Source: Nothopassalora personata (lineage: Eukaryota > Ascomycota > Dothideomycetes > Mycosphaerellales > Mycosphaerellaceae). From it: a stretch of DNA of 64,000 nt. Positions 20,600 through 32,679 of the stretch are shown here, in pieces. Position 1 is the first letter of the stretch. The number at the start of each line of letters is the position of its first letter. The notes below the pieces were generated by a model that was not told the origin of the DNA, did no database searches, and saw nothing but the letters and a program-made list of their open reading frames with translations. Location: NCBI GenBank assembly GCA_033816765.1, contig CM066292.1:3224001-3288000 (forward strand). The letters run 5' to 3'. The position numbers were made by a program, and so were the translations under genes.

Positions 20600-23500
20600 G
20601 CGTCTCTAGCCTTAGGGGCATATTCGCGCATCTTATGCCTATCGCTTAGGGAGACGACATTTTCCTTACGGGTTCCGATAGATACTAATGGCATGCCGTA
20701 AATAGAAACTACTACTACTATATCTCCTATTAATACTATTAAGTAAGTCCGAATGAATTCCTACGGAGACTAAAACATTCTAACCGGAGCCTAGCATAAA
20801 ATGGCCTAACGCCGCATCTACTACGTCCCCTACGCCTCTACTAGCGTAGACTACGTCTCCTAGTATATAAGTACCGGTCCTCGTCCTATTCTTATCGGGG
20901 TCCGCTAATTATCGTTAGGGCGTAACCGCGCGCGCCTACTAGGCCTATAACACTGATCGTAAGTATTACGAGGATATATATATACCGCGCGGACCCCGAA
21001 GGAAAATTATCGCTAACCGCGCGTTTTAGGCCGGAGCTCGCCTACGCCGCCTATACTAAGTGGACCCGCGCTACTAACTAGAACCGCGCGTAAGCATCCT
21101 CCCTAGCATCCTCCGCGACTTTTCTACCGGCTTACGGTCTTTTAGCGACGACGCTCGTACTAAGCTCCGCGCCGTCCTTAAAGCCTAGAAGGCTTTAAAG
21201 CCTCTCTAGCGTACTAGTATACTCTCCCGGTAAGTTTCTACGGCCCCCGCCTCTTTATACGGGCTTACTAATTCTTTTAGTGCGGTCGTCGCTAAGGTTA
21301 TAGGTACTATAGCTAATGCTTAGCTTACCTTTAGGTAGACGTATATACTACGGGCCCCGTTATAAAACTATCGCTAACCGACCTCTTAGTCCCGGGGGCG
21401 CCCTACGCGACCTCTAGCTAGGCTAGCGCCGCGTGCGTTAGGCCTCGGCCTCTACTAACTAGCCTTTGGGTACCCTCGTCTTTCGCGCGGGCCGCGACCG
21501 GGCTATTACAGTATGTAGCTATCTCGAAAGGGATCGGGCTTCGCCGCTTTTACGGCGGACGCCGCTAAAATAAAACGCTCTTAAACTTACCTATGCCTTC
21601 TTACTTCTCTCTATCTCCTAAAAAGACTCCCGAACCTAAAAGAAAGCCTACCTTTTCCTAAACGCCTATGTCCACGCTAAATCACTAGTAATCCTTACCT
21701 TTTCGCCTTTTCCCCCTTCTATTCGTATCCTATGCCTCCTTTGGTCTATTATGCGTTATTAGGTTACTATATTTCCTCTCGAAGTTAGCCGCGGCCGCTG
21801 TATCCGCGAGGTACCCTAATAGTTCCTATGTAGGCTTATAGTATCCGGTCTATTTTACTAGGACTTCGCGTACTCGGCCTCTACCTCTAAGCTTAGTTCT
21901 AGCGTAAAGGATCTCTTCCACCTACTACTCTTCGTAAGACTAAATTATAATAGGGTCCGGCTATTTATTATCGATCTCCTGTCTAGGTAAGGGGTCTTAG
22001 CTTATAGATCGTAGCAAGTTAGGATAGAAGACCGGGTAGATCCCGTCGGGGATCCTAGATAAGCGTATAGACAACGGTAAGATTACTTCTACTACCGTAT
22101 ACTTCGCGTGTCTATAGTCGAGGCTCTTCTTTAGTCGTATAGTAACATAGTTACGGAGATCTAGCTAAACTTTATCGCCTATACGATAGATTAGTACGGG
22201 CTTCCTATCCCGGTTAGCGTAGTCCTCCTATTTTTAGGCGGCTTCCGCTATACTCGCCTAACACAGGTCCGTAATCTTTTACATCCTTTCCACGAATAGC
22301 GTTGCCCGTTACGCGGCGTCTAACTAAGAGGTCTCTAGATTCGGTTGTAACTAAACGGGTAATAGTGCCTCGTATCCGTATACCGCGAAGAAGGGGCTTA
22401 TTCCTAGCCTAGCGTAATACCGCGCGTTTAGAGCAAGTTACGCCGTAGGGAGCTAGCGTTTCTAGTCGGACTGCTTATAGTTAATATAGTTACGAAGGTA
22501 AGCCTAGACTTCCTAGTTTAACCGTTCCGGGCCTCCGTTGGTTTATAGGTAGTAGGCGGAGCTAAGCCTCTGTTTTATACCGGTTAAACGATAGAAGGTC
22601 CTCTAGAAGGTACTCGTCTAGTTAGTACCCCGGTTACTCGTAATAGCTTAAGGGAGGCTATAGTATCTTACCTAGTAGTCTAAGAACCTTTTAGCGCAGT
22701 CCTCGGCTTTTATAGGGGCATCGCTTCTAAAACGACGGTCTTACTTAGTCGATCCTTAATTACCTAGAGGTAAGTGTTCCCTTACGACTCGGGCATGTCC
22801 GTTATAAAATCTATCGAGATCTCCTAGAAGAATCGGTCGGGGACCGGTAAGGGTTATAGGAGGCCGTGTTTTTATTCTCTCTATACCTTATTCCTACCGT
22901 AGTAGTTATAGTTCCTTAAGAACTGCCTTACGTGCTTAGACTATAGGGGCTAGTAGAAGTTACGACTTAGTATCGATACTATAGAGTCCCGGCTAGGGTA
23001 GCCGTACACCGGTAAATCGTGTACGGATTAGATTAGCTTAGTTCGAAGGGTGTCGTTCTATAGAATCGCTGTATCCGCCTTCTTATAGTCGGACTCCGTA
23101 GAACTAGGAGCTCTAGGCACCTAAATTCTACCGCGGTAGCGAAGATACCCGTTATAGTCGATGTTATAGTTACCTACTTACACCTTAAGTTTTACCTCGC
23201 TAGGAAGTAAACGCGCTCCTATCTTAATCGCGCGGTGTACTACTTAAAACGTGCTGTCCTTCTCGATAGTTCTTTCCTAGAGGTCGTTTAGCTCTTAGTC
23301 TTAGAAGGGTCCTAGTAGTACGCCCGGTGAATCCGCCTCTTCTACGGCGGATAGTCCTTCGAACTACGTAGCTAAGATTCGTACTAACGAAACCTTTATA
23401 GTAGAGCTAGCGTCTACCTTCGAGCCCGGCTAATTCTTTACGATGTCCGGTTTAAGAAACCTACGATACCGTAATAACTTGTCGTCCTACCTAAGTGTAT

Positions 23501-25500
23501 CCTACTCCCTTCGAGAAAGGGCGTCCGGTATAATCGCCTCGGTGCCCGGCCTATATACTAGTAAAAACTAGAATTTTATAACTTCCTTAACCTACCGGAT
23601 CTACCGTTCGGAAAGCTATCTCTTCGTTATAAAGTATTCTAGGTTCTTATAGTCCGTCTAGATTATAAAGGACCTATATGTTTTTAACTCGGGAGCCTAT
23701 TCCTTAAGATAGGACCCTACCGCGAGCATCTCCTTATTGTAAATGTCGTAGTTAATCTTAGCCTTATTAAGCTTCTTCGAGTAGAATCCTACTAGTTTTA
23801 CGACTCCGTCCTTTTCTTATAGGAGGGCGCCTCTAAGCGTAAAGCCGCGATAGTCCGTCTCTAAAAAGATAGGGAGCTCCGGGTTCTAGTAGGCTAAAAC
23901 TAGTACTTTGTAGTACTTATCCTTTAGGGACTTAAACGTATTAGCCTAACGATCTCCCTAGGAAAACACCTTGTTCTTACCGGTTAGCGACGTTAAGGGC
24001 TCGGCGAACTTCGAATAGTTTAGAATAAACATCCGGTAGTAGTTCGCGAAGCCTAAGAAACGCCGTACTCCTTCTAGGTAACTAGTGCCTTCTAGTCCTT
24101 TACTACTACTACCTTCTCGGGGTCGGGTCCTACTCCTATCCCGTTGGCATATATAATAAACCCGAGGTACTTAACCTTCTTCTATACGAACTTACACTTC
24201 CCTAGATCTAGGAAAAGGCCTCCGTCCTAAAGCTTCTAGAGCACGATACGAACCTTCTAGAAATAGTCCTCTTTTATTCCGTCGGAGTAAATAACGACGT
24301 CGTTAGCGTAGGCCGAGGCAAAGTTGTCTAGGTAGTCCCGTAACAAACTATTAATGTACCGCTAGAATGTTATAGGGGCCCCGGATAAACCGAACGGACA
24401 TACTAGCTACTCCTATAGACCGAATCTAGTTCGAAAAGCCGTCTTATACTCTTCGCCTCGAGCTATCCGAAGGTGGTAGAATGCGGTAATAACGTTAACC
24501 TTCGTAATCTATCTAGCGCCCGTTAGGTTCCGAATAGTTTCCGGGATTAATAGTAGCGGATAACGGTCCTACTTAGTAATCGAGTTCAATGCTCTATAAT
24601 TATAGTAGAACCTAAGTCCTCCCCCGGGCTTCCTTACGAATAAGACGGGAGCCGCCGCTTCTATCGTAGAAGGGCAAATGTAACCCTTACGCTATAGTTC
24701 CGTTAGTAACTTCCGGAGGATAAGTAGCTCGTCTTTAGACATGCTATAGAGCGGTCCCTAGGGTAATAGTTCCGGGCTTCCGTCGGCTTTCGTCCGTATC
24801 TCGATCTTATAGTCGAGGTCGCTACGGTACGGAGCTAGTTTATTAGCTTCCCTAGTGGAAAACAGCGACAATATATCCTAAAGTTCTAGAGGCAAGCCCT
24901 TCTTAAGTTCCTCTCGCGTAGGCGGCTCCTTCTTACTAAGGGCTTTCTTGATATCTTCTACGGTTACCGCGGCAATCGTAGCGAAACGCTTACCCGACTC
25001 GTGTTCTTCGTAGTTACGTCCTTCGGGTACCTATTTCTTTACTAAGCTATAGTAGTACCGGCGCTTTTTAGGCGTAGTCCGGATCTAGTTATACGCCTTC
25101 TACGGGTTCCCTAGGATTATAGGGAAGTCTAGATTAGGTACGACGTAAGTATAAACTACCTAGTAGATCCCGGTAGTTTCTATACGGAAGGCGACTACTC
25201 CTTCGATCGAGTTCCGTATCGCCTTCGTAAACCCTATAGCCTTACGGCTCTCGTTGCTAACATACGTAAGACCGAGGCCTTTCGCTAGGTCTCCGTTAAT
25301 TATAGCGTAGTATATACATCCTTTATCGATAAGGGTAAACGTTCCGTAACTTTCGTTTAGGAGTACGTCGGTATATATAAGATTCCTATTTATAGAACTC
25401 TTAACTACGTTCCACCCCTTTACTAGTGCTTCTTTATCTCCTAGTTCTAGCTTTCGACTAGGAGCTAGTCTTTTCCTATCTCTTCGGGATCCGACTTAAA
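20600..25500 (-). pseudogene. B pol: RIP-degraded polyprotein
   Basis: Minus-strand translation shows, from the N-terminal side: a protease-like segment near 25120-25170 (PNLDFPIILGNP), an RT palm at about 24290-24350 reading NFASAYANDVVIYSDG (YADD with Asp changed to Asn by a G-to-A change), [13 protein letters not shown] near 24170, and RNase H near 23640-23860 ([34 protein letters not shown]). Integrase presumably fills 21000-22900 but is too degraded for me to place catalytic residues. Ends are approximate and no function remains. Confidence 0.7.
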
Positions 25501-25559
25501 CCCGTCGTCCTCTAGGATCGGCGCGACCGAGGCCGCGTTAATCCTAGTAAGATTAACTA

Positions 25560-26640
25560 CTACGGCGTACGGGCATTCCTTTACTCGATGTCCGCTCGCT
25601 CTATAGCAGAAGTAGAGCTGTTCTTAGCGCCTACGATCTCTCTTAGCGGTGTCTACCTATTTTACTCTCTACCTCCCTTTATCCTCCTTCCGATCTCTAC
25701 GACTCCTAGAGCGGCCTCCGCTTATCCGGGTTAGTACTATAATAGTATTACTATCGGCATTAACCTAGCTACTAGCCGCTCTCGTAAGAGAACGGGTAGT
25801 AACTATAGCGGTTATACTAGAGTTCTTATTATTGTCCTTCTACCTCTTATAGGCTATTTTAAACTAGTTCGTGTCCTCGAGGTTAGTTATAATCCGTTCG
25901 ACCTTACCCGTAAACTCGTAGTAGTCCTCCTTTTTTAGTATAGCCGCCGTGTATATCCGAACGGGGTTCGAGAAGGTGTTGCGTAAGTAACTAATCTTCG
26001 CGTCGTCGCTCTAGTTCTCTCCGTCGGCGCTTAGTAGGAGTCCGTCGAATTTTATCTAGTAATTGTACTGAGGTTAACCGTTCGTATGTTTAATCTTAGT
26101 AAGCTACTCTAGGGCCTTAGCGCGCTCGTTACTATTACCGAAGACTTTCTTAAGTTACGTAAAGAAAGCAACGGGGTCCTTCCTAAGTTCGCCGTCTCCC
26201 TTATCCTAGAAGTACCGTATCCTAGTACGTTCTCTCGCTAGTAAGGTGTCGTTAATCGCATCCTAGTAATACTCCTTAGAGAGCGTCGGTTTTAGGGCGG
26301 ATCGTACCCTAAAAGAGCTCTTTAACCTCAAGAAGTAATCGCGGAATGTCTCTACCTTACCGTCCTAGGAAGGGGGGTTCTAACCTCTAGGACCCGACGG
26401 TTCTTCTCCGGTACGCGACGAGGGCGCGGCGGCGTTTAGCGTCTATAGTAGCTATCTTATTAGGTTACTAGTAGTCGTCTCCTTATAAACTAGTAGCGAG
26501 ACTATAGGTGTTAACTAACGTCGAGCGTCTTCCGATTCTTATAAAGCGGCGCGCGTTACAATTAACTCGGCTTATATCTCCTCCTATCGCTAGTATAGTC
26601 ACTAAAGCATAAGTTAGAAGTTTTCATTCGGGGTACTAGT
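25560..26640 (-). pseudogene. B gag: RIP-degraded nucleocapsid/capsid gene
   Basis: A degraded zinc-knuckle region near 25560-25640 reads LYFCYRASGHRVKECP on the minus strand, keeping the His and last Cys of CX2CX4HX4C. Upstream sequence toward the 5' LTR is gag-like in position only. Many in-frame stops. Confidence 0.6.
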
Positions 26641-26728
26641 CCCGGGGTTCTCGCTACCCGGCGACGTTATTACGTATCCCGTCTCTTTAATAGTAGGTGC
26701 CTAGCTAATTCGAATGGATCGAACTTAA

Positions 26729-26749
26729 TGTTACGGGTAAACGACGTAT
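26729..26749 (-). repeat. B 5' LTR, outer fragment before element A
   Basis: First 21 bp of the plus-strand LTR, TGTTACGGGTAAACGACGTAT, cut by element A; the last five bases (CGTAT) are the target duplication. Confidence 0.85.
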
Positions 26750-27184
26750 TGTTACGGTTCGGATGAAGGACGGTGCAGGACGTGGCATGGGGAGGAAGAA
26801 TCAGAAGACACGAACCAATCGCTAGGATGAGAAAGGGACCCCACGTCCGGGTCACGTGCACGACCGCGCGCTTAGTGCATGGTCGAACACGACCGCAGAA
26901 GTAGCGTATGGACGTACACGACCACACGACCAGACGACCGGTCGAGTGGACAGACGGACATCTAACACCGGATGGCATACGAACCTCCTTTGTATTTAGG
27001 AACGCTAGAAACCCTTATGGTTCTGATGCGTTCAACTCATGTTACTATCTCACTGATTGGAATACAACTCTTATTCCTATCATTCATCTTCGCTCAGCTT
27101 GCTTCAGCCTCTCCAAAGAATAATACCGCCACGTGACTTGACTTATCTCTCTTTTGAGACTAGCCCTGGAACGAGACAATAACA
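26750..27184 (+). repeat. A 5' LTR
   Basis: 435 bp, TGTTACGGTTCGG...CAATAACA. A TATTTAG box at 26993-26999 lies about 30 bp before the candidate transcription start (about 27023), inferred from primer-site complementarity. Confidence 0.93.
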
Positions 27185-27200
27185 CTTTGAACGCCCTCAG
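27185..27200 (+). promoter_or_regulatory. A primer-binding site, probably self-priming
   Basis: The bases just after the LTR, CTTTGAACGCCCTCAG, do not look like a tRNA 3' end complement. TTGAACGC (27187-27194) is the exact complement of GCGTTCAA at 27028-27035 in the LTR, and CTCAG nearly complements CTGAT at 27023. This fits the Tf1/sushi mechanism, in which the mRNA 5' end primes its own reverse transcription. Confidence 0.55.
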
Positions 27201-27201
27201 G

Positions 27202-29220
27202 ATGAGCGCTACTCAAGCAGCTGGTAGGGGAACACCCGCCCCCAGCGAAGCAGGAAGCATCCGCCGTGCGCCACCACAACAGACTACCACCACGAAGGAC
27301 GATGAGTCTGATGACGATGACGAGCCTACCCCAAGGAAGAACGACGTTAAGGCTGCTAAGCCAGACCTCTTCCACGGAGACAGAGCCAAGTTCGACGACT
27401 GGATCAATCAGATGGATATGTACCTCATGTTCAACCCAGTCGATGCCGATAAAAGGACTATCTTCGCCATCACGTACCTTCGCGGAAGTGCGCAGAACTG
27501 GATCAAACCTTACCTTAAGGAATACCTTGAAGGTATGGGACGATTAGACCCCACTGGAATGTTCAGGAGCTACACCCTTTTCAAAGAGAAGATGAAGTCA
27601 ATCTTTGGAACCTCGAACGAAGTCCAACAGGCCATACGAATTATTCAACACCTAAAGCAGAAGACGTCTACTTCAGAGTATGCCGCCAAATTCGAAGAAT
27701 ACGGACAAATCACCGGATGGGACCAGACGGCGTTGATGACTATGTTCCGACGTGGACTTAAGGACTCCGTCAAGGACGAGTTGATAAGACACGGGGGACG
27801 GATCACCAACCTCGAAGAGCTAATGAAGGCGTCGATCAATATCGATGACCAGCTCTGGGAACGACACCAGGAGAAGAAATACGACTCCAAAGTAGGAGGA
27901 ATAGCAGGATACGCTCCGGATCGCAGACCCTTAGGAGGATACGTTGCGAAGGGAGAATTCTCACGACAAAGCCAACCCTACTATGGACCACAGCCAATGG
28001 AACTGGACGTTACCCAACGAGGACGGAGGATCGTTAAGAGTAGGGGCCACGGAAAGCCCTTTAAAGGAAAAGGAAAACTCACATGCTATGCCTGTGGCAA
28101 GGAAGGCCACATGGCGCGAGATTGCCGCGGTAAAAATATGGTGCGCCGCGAGCAGTTCAATATGATGCAACCCCGAACTAGTAAATCTGAGAGCAGCGTT
28201 GGATCTCGGGGAGATACCGACTATACTCGGAGAGTGGGGGAGAGAGCTAGCAACAGAAGCACGACGCCTCTCCTGGACCCCTCAGAAGGACGAGGAGGAT
28301 ACCATGGGCAGCAAATGGTGGTCATTCCATTTGATGCGAAGAACCAACCACGACAGTTCAACATGATGACACGAAGAGTCGACTACGAGACCGAACCTGA
28401 GTCTCGAAATGGTCATGGAAGCCTTCATTGGCGATTCTGTTACCAAGACTCGTGTCAAATCCACTACGCCGCGAAATCAGGCGCAGGGTATTGGCCTCAG
28501 CAACCACGAGGAACCCTAGGAGCGACGCATAGGCAAAACGCCACGCTCAGAGAAGTGGACATCGATGAATCCTACTTCAACGAAGATGGAAGCGATAAAG
28601 AAAATCAGGACCCAGGATGGAACGGATCATGGTCACCAGAACCACAGGAAGAAAGTCAAGAAACCACCGGGCTAGATACCATCGAGGAAGAACAGGATCC
28701 GGAAGAATCAAGCGAAGAAGATTCCTCCGAAGGAGAAGAGAGCGACACTGACGACGACAATGAACAACTTACCTTCACGGTAGATGCACCCAAGAAACTG
28801 TACGACATGATCATCTACCTACAAAGAAGGCACGAGGAATTCCTACCTAAGATAGGTGGACGAAGGAGGCTACATTCCATTGAGTTTGACAAGACACTCG
28901 ACACCCTACGAGGCATGGCCTGGGGATACCCACTCATGGAAACAACCGAAAACCTAGCAACCGCCATTACAGAACGACCACCTATAGGAAGCCGAATAAC
29001 AGGTACCGGGTACCAAACACCGTCAGGAACATTCGTATCGAATGAATTACGCAACATAGTGCAACACGCACGCGCACTCTACTCAGAAACGCAGAAGATC
29101 CAGGAACGCAACAGACTACAGGTGTGGACACAGGGCAACGGGCTACAGGTTCTAGCCGAAGCCTCTAGGTACGAAGCACAGCGAACCACATACCATTCGG
29201 GAAAAGGATCAGCTCCCTAG
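27202..29220 (+). CDS. gag: Element A Gag polyprotein
   Basis: Capsid/nucleocapsid protein that packages element RNA into cytoplasmic virus-like particles. The ATG at 27202, only 17 nt after the LTR, gives 672 residues; the frame stays open a little upstream but without ATG. The N-terminal 50 residues are acidic and low-complexity. A retrotransposon gag domain starts near residue 57 (FHGDRAKFDDWINQMDMYL) and runs to about 230. A canonical CX2CX4HX4C zinc knuckle (CYACGKEGHMARDC) lies at about 295-308. A long acidic stretch at about 485-545 (EESSEEDSSEGEESD) is unusual for a gag C-terminus. It ends in TAG two bases before the pol ATG, suggesting reinitiation or frameshifting. Confidence 0.93.
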   Translation: MSATQAAGRGTPAPSEAGSIRRAPPQQTTTTKDDESDDDDEPTPRKNDVKAAKPDLFHGDRAKFDDWINQMDMYLMFNPVDADKRTIFAITYLRGSAQNWIKPYLKEYLEGMGRLDPTGMFRSYTLFKEKMKSIFGTSNEVQQAIRIIQHLKQKTSTSEYAAKFEEYGQITGWDQTALMTMFRRGLKDSVKDELIRHGGRITNLEELMKASINIDDQLWERHQEKKYDSKVGGIAGYAPDRRPLGGYVAKGEFSRQSQPYYGPQPMELDVTQRGRRIVKSRGHGKPFKGKGKLTCYACGKEGHMARDCRGKNMVRREQFNMMQPRTSKSESSVGSRGDTDYTRRVGERASNRSTTPLLDPSEGRGGYHGQQMVVIPFDAKNQPRQFNMMTRRVDYETEPESRNGHGSLHWRFCYQDSCQIHYAAKSGAGYWPQQPRGTLGATHRQNATLREVDIDESYFNEDGSDKENQDPGWNGSWSPEPQEESQETTGLDTIEEEQDPEESSEEDSSEGEESDTDDDNEQLTFTVDAPKKLYDMIIYLQRRHEEFLPKIGGRRRLHSIEFDKTLDTLRGMAWGYPLMETTENLATAITERPPIGSRITGTGYQTPSGTFVSNELRNIVQHARALYSETQKIQERNRLQVWTQGNGLQVLAEASRYEAQRTTYHSGKGSAP

Positions 29221-29222
29221 GA

Positions 29223-32200
29223 ATGAGCGACCGGAGGGAGTTATGCAATACTCAGGCTCACGCATCGACATTAAACACAGTTTTCCAGACACAAGCGATC
29301 GTCAACGGACACAAGACCAGTGTCATGATCGACTCAGGAGCAGCGGGGAATTTTATCTCTGAGTCTTTCACAAGAAGAAACGGGTTAGCTACCCTGAAGA
29401 AGAAATGGGGTTACGAGTTGATCGCGGTAAACGGATCATCGTTACCTAGCGTGGAATGGGAGACGACACCATTGCCACTGGCTATCCAACAGCACCACGA
29501 GAATATTACCTTGGATGTCACTGATATGGCCAGTCATGACATAGTATTAGGTATGCCTTGGTTGAGAAAGCACAATCCAGTAATCGACTGGAGAAGAGGA
29601 GTACTCACATTTAGGGAATGCGATTGCGTTGTCGACATTCAGCCTGCGCAGTGGCAGCGTTCACTGGCAGATGAGGCAAGGAAACAGCTAAACGAGATAC
29701 AGCTTGCGCCGAACAGAAGGACAGAAGAACCACCTTCGACCGGGACAGACACTGGCGTGGGGCCGCCGGGTCACGAAGTCACTGGAAGTGATGGAAGTAA
29801 CGCACCATCGAAGAATACTAACATCTCAGAGTTGAGTATTCCCAAGGAGTATCGCAAGTGGTCGCGACTCTTTGAAGAGGAGAGAGGCAAAACCGCCTTA
29901 CCTAAGCACCGCCCATGGGATCATAAGATCAACATTCAGCCAGGGAAAGAGCCTCCATGGGGACCCCTATATCAAATGTCTGAGAAAGAGCTACAGACCC
30001 TACGAGAATGGCTGAAGGAGAAGCTAGCCAAAGGATGGATAAGAAGATCCACCTCAAGTGCAGGAACTCCATGCATGTTCGTTCCAAAAGCAAACGGGAA
30101 GTTACGACTCGTACAAGACTACAGGAAGTTAAACGAGATCACGATCAAGAACCGATACCCGCTACCCAACATCGAAGAAGCACAAGACAGATTAACCGGA
30201 TCAGACTGGTACACGAAGATTGACCTACGAGATGCCTTCTACGCTATACGAATGGCGGAAGGAGAAGAATGGAAGACCGCTTTCAGGACAAGATACGGAC
30301 TCTACGAATTCTTAGTTATGCCAATGGGATTAACCAACGCACCCGCATCCTGCCAGGACCTTGTCAACGAAACACTTAGAGACCTACTCGACGTATGCGT
30401 TATCGCCTACATGGACGACATACTAGTCTACACGAAAGGATCCCTACAGGAACACATAAGACAAGTCCAGGACGTCTTCGAACGACTCACGCAATCAGGA
30501 TTTAAGACGGCACCCGAGAAATGCGAATTCCATAAGAAAGAAGTCAAATTCTTAGGCTTCATCATCAGCACTACAGGGATAACGATCGACCCTGCGAAGA
30601 CACAGTCAATTAGAGAGTGGCCAGAACCAAAAACAGTCAAGGACGTACAATCATTCCTTGGACTAGCGAACTACAACCGGAAATTCATCAAGGATTACGC
30701 AAAAATAGCAGCACCAATGACGATGCTTACAAGAAAGGACGTCACTTGGAAATGGGGAAAGGAACAGATTGAGGCATTTAAGAAACTCAAGGAACAATGC
30801 GCTTCAGCCCCTACGCTTCGACTATTCGATGGTAGCAAGGAAGTCCACATCGAGACCGATGCGTCTGATATGGCAATAGGCGCATGTCTAACACAGACAC
30901 ACGATGGGCAGAGACACCCAGTAGCCTATTACTCCCGGAAAATGACCACAGCGGAACAGAACTACGACATCCATGATAAAGAGCTTCTAGCCATTGTTGC
31001 TGCTATGCAACATTGGAGAGTATATGTCGAGGGCCCACCGAAGTTAACGATTCTTTCTGACCACAAGAATCTTACGTACTTTACGACGACGAAAGAACTT
31101 ACTCGAAGGCAAGCCCGCTGGTCGGAGCTGCTGGGACAGTATAAGTTCGAAATTAAATATACTCCAGGACGAGAGAATGGCCGCGCCGACGCGCTGAGCC
31201 GAAGAAGCGACTACATGGAAGGAAAAGAACCAGTGCAACATAAGATATTAAAGACAAACCCCGACGGAAGTCTTAGTGCCAACACAAGAGAATTCAATAA
31301 CATCGTACGGATACTAGGCGACAGGGACGAACAATTCCCTATATCGCAAGGAAAATACCAAGTACCTAAGGATCGAGAAGAAGAATGCATACGACAACAT
31401 CACGACGGACCAAATTACGGACACCCCGGAACTTCAAAAACAATGGACCTAATACAACGCAGTTTCTCATTCCCACAGATGAGACTTAAGGTGTCACGCT
31501 ATATTAAACAATGCGTACACTGCCAACGAAACAAGACTGCGAGACATGCAAAATACGGTCACCTACAGTTCAGGACACCACCGACAAAACCATGGGACGA
31601 AGTCACAATGGACTTTATTACGAAACTCCCACCGTCAAAGGATCAAGTTACGAAACAACCATACGACATGATACTAGTCATGGTTGATAGACTTACGAAA
31701 TACGCACACTTCATTCCTGCATCGGAAACGTACAATGCAGAGCAGCTCGGATACCTTGTACTGGACAGACTTATCCGATACCACGGATTCCCCCAAGTAT
31801 TTATAACGGACAGAGACAAGCTATTCACATCAAACTACTGGAAGACGCTTATGGGAACGATCGGAATTAAACACAAGCTGTCAACAGCATATCATCCGGA
31901 GACAGACGGACAAACCGAAAGGATGAATCAAACGCTGGAACAATACCTACGACACTACATCAACTATGCACAAGACAACTGGGTTTCATTACTGCCAATG
32001 GCGCAGATTGCACTGAACAACCACAAATCGGAGACAACTTCAACGACGCCATTTTATGCGAACTTTGGTAAAGATCCTAACCTATTTGGAACACCTGGAT
32101 CCCATCCACAAGCCGAGAGAGCAATCGTGACGACGGATACTCTTAAGGAAGTGCACAAAGAAACACGCAAGGCGATCGAAGATGCACAACGAAAACTGTC

Positions 32201-32648
32201 TCAACAACGGCAGGACACGAGAAAAATGGCACCTCTGCTAAAAGAGGGGGATAAGGTCTATCTCCTCACAAAAAACTTGAGAACAAGAAGACAGACCAAG
32301 AAACTGGATCACGTCAAGGTCGGACCATTTTTAATCGACAAAGTCGTAGGACCAGTTAACTATCGACTACGACTACCACCTGACGCAAAAATCCACCCAG
32401 TCTTCCATATCTCCAAGTTGGAACCCGCAGACGCCCAAACACCCTGCCAGGAGAGCTTCCATTTCGAACCGGAAGCAGAAAACGAATTCGAAGTCGAAAG
32501 AATCCTAGATAAGAAAGGTCAGCGATACCTTGTCAAATGGAAAGGATACGACGAATCAGAAAATACCTGGGAACCAAAACAAAACCTACGAAACTGTCAG
32601 CAAAAGATCCAGGAATACTGCAAGACCAAAAAACGGCCAGCCTACTAG
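29223..32648 (+). CDS. pol: Element A Pol polyprotein: protease, RT, RNase H, integrase, chromodomain
   Basis: 1141 residues. Aspartic protease: DSG at 37-39 and DIVLGMPWL about 70 residues later. Reverse transcriptase: VQDYRKLNEITIKNRYPLPN, then YMDD at 396-399. RNase H begins near HIETDASDMAIGACL. Integrase has an HHCC zinc region near 725-766 (HHDGPNYGHPG...CVHCQRN), then the catalytic core with VDRLTKYAHF, ITDRDKLF and STAYHPETDGQTER. The C-terminus is a chromodomain (about 1090-1140: FEVERILDKKGQRYLVKWKGY), the mark of chromoviruses, which target heterochromatin. The ATG at 29223 overlaps the gag end region as TAGGAATGA. The frame is intact. Assignment is firm; the expression mode is inferred. 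Confidence 0.95.
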   Translation: MSDRRELCNTQAHASTLNTVFQTQAIVNGHKTSVMIDSGAAGNFISESFTRRNGLATLKKKWGYELIAVNGSSLPSVEWETTPLPLAIQQHHENITLDVTDMASHDIVLGMPWLRKHNPVIDWRRGVLTFRECDCVVDIQPAQWQRSLADEARKQLNEIQLAPNRRTEEPPSTGTDTGVGPPGHEVTGSDGSNAPSKNTNISELSIPKEYRKWSRLFEEERGKTALPKHRPWDHKINIQPGKEPPWGPLYQMSEKELQTLREWLKEKLAKGWIRRSTSSAGTPCMFVPKANGKLRLVQDYRKLNEITIKNRYPLPNIEEAQDRLTGSDWYTKIDLRDAFYAIRMAEGEEWKTAFRTRYGLYEFLVMPMGLTNAPASCQDLVNETLRDLLDVCVIAYMDDILVYTKGSLQEHIRQVQDVFERLTQSGFKTAPEKCEFHKKEVKFLGFIISTTGITIDPAKTQSIREWPEPKTVKDVQSFLGLANYNRKFIKDYAKIAAPMTMLTRKDVTWKWGKEQIEAFKKLKEQCASAPTLRLFDGSKEVHIETDASDMAIGACLTQTHDGQRHPVAYYSRKMTTAEQNYDIHDKELLAIVAAMQHWRVYVEGPPKLTILSDHKNLTYFTTTKELTRRQARWSELLGQYKFEIKYTPGRENGRADALSRRSDYMEGKEPVQHKILKTNPDGSLSANTREFNNIVRILGDRDEQFPISQGKYQVPKDREEECIRQHHDGPNYGHPGTSKTMDLIQRSFSFPQMRLKVSRYIKQCVHCQRNKTARHAKYGHLQFRTPPTKPWDEVTMDFITKLPPSKDQVTKQPYDMILVMVDRLTKYAHFIPASETYNAEQLGYLVLDRLIRYHGFPQVFITDRDKLFTSNYWKTLMGTIGIKHKLSTAYHPETDGQTERMNQTLEQYLRHYINYAQDNWVSLLPMAQIALNNHKSETTSTTPFYANFGKDPNLFGTPGSHPQAERAIVTTDTLKEVHKETRKAIEDAQRKLSQQRQDTRKMAPLLKEGDKVYLLTKNLRTRRQTKKLDHVKVGPFLIDKVVGPVNYRLRLPPDAKIHPVFHISKLEPADAQTPCQESFHFEPEAENEFEVERILDKKGQRYLVKWKGYDESENTWEPKQNLRNCQQKIQEYCKTKKRPAY

Positions 32649-32679
32649 TCACCGATTGGCGACCAGTCGGCTGGAAGCA

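Noticed and set aside
26670..26978. 102-codon minus-strand frame, repeated at 33419-33700
   Set aside because: It runs through the element A LTR and different flanks; copies exist only because the LTR is duplicated.
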